A stretch of DNA of 64,000 nucleotides from Metridium senile (Eukaryota > Cnidaria > Anthozoa > Actiniaria > Metridiidae): NCBI GenBank assembly GCA_949775045.1, contig OX459101.1:16894180-16958179 (forward strand), given 5' to 3'. Shown one piece after another: positions 63,604-64,000 of the stretch. Numbering within the stretch: the stretch's first letter is position 1; every line of letters begins with the position of its first letter. The notes under the pieces were generated by a model. It was not told the DNA's origin. It was given only the letters and a program-made list of their open reading frames with translations, and searched no databases. Made by a program: the position numbers and the translations under genes.

Positions 63604-64000
63604 GTATGCCTGAAACTTATTTGAATAAAAATTGATTATTTCATCCTCATGATATAAAAAAAAAAAATATGACAAAATCAATTTTCCTAATTATGAAAAA
63701 GAAAATGATCATCAGAACGTTAATCGATAAATCGAAACTAAACGATTTATTTTGTTGATTAGTATCGGTTAATATCAATAATCGATAAAAACTGATAATC
63801 AAAAACGGCTTTGGCTGATTAGTATCCATTTATATCGACTTTTTTAATAGTACAGAATTGCGTAAAAGTGAGAATGCTAAGTAATAAAGTACGTGCATAA
63901 ACAATATGGCGTATGTGTATAACGGTGTTAGAGATGAGTGTAAATATATGCTGAGCTCACACATAAAAGAAATGAAGATATTTGTGGAACTCCCGATCGG

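Overview
The window looks like nuclear DNA of an animal, most likely a cnidarian and probably an anthozoan (coral or sea anemone); I infer this from gene style and repeat load and have no species-level evidence. It is AT-rich, has short exons with consensus GT/AG borders, and has large introns packed with foldback and terminal-inverted-repeat elements.

Its backbone is a head-to-tail array, all on the + strand, of five related genes for collagen/immunoglobulin membrane proteins. Here they are called A to E. A (up to about 1470) is only the 3' end, a CUB exon plus a tiny terminal exon. B (3740-11794) and C (13780-28515) are complete. D (29454-35444) has an intact 3' part but no start codon or membrane anchor. 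E (43740 to the right edge) is the 5' part of a fifth gene.

The shared plan is a short basic cytoplasmic tail, one N-terminal membrane segment (type II topology), a Ser/Thr/Asn-rich stalk in B and D, a short segment with conserved cysteines, a Gly-X-Y neck, and five Ig-like domains in B, C and D (three before the window ends in E). The last module differs: SRCR in B, CUB in A and C, D8C (the uromodulin/GP2/OIT3 cysteine-rich domain) in D. The first Ig domain is split by an intron at the same place in B, C, D and E. From the second or third exon onward every coding intron is phase 1, so ectodomain modules can be exchanged without breaking the frame. Joined exons sum to whole codons: B about 872 aa, C about 799 aa, D about 752 aa from its first open codon, and E 543 codons plus one base up to the edge.

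The fourth Ig domain has lost both canonical cysteines in B, C and D. Identity between paralogues is patchy by exon, which suggests gene conversion. The arrangement (type II anchor, collagen neck, Ig stack, exchangeable tip of the kind found in pattern-recognition proteins) fits a rapidly evolving recognition or adhesion receptor family. That function is inference; the gene architecture is read directly.

The rest is mostly mobile DNA: several inverted-repeat families with TTAAG-type ends, a Mutator-like element with 9-bp target duplications (41660-42601), two very large foldbacks inside introns of E (44375-45717 and 54468-58137), an element carrying a long ~93-bp tandem array (46857-50299), simple-repeat tracts, and decayed coding fragments (THAP, SWIM zinc finger, Crypton-like recombinase). 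No rRNA, CRISPR or convincing functional tRNA gene was seen.
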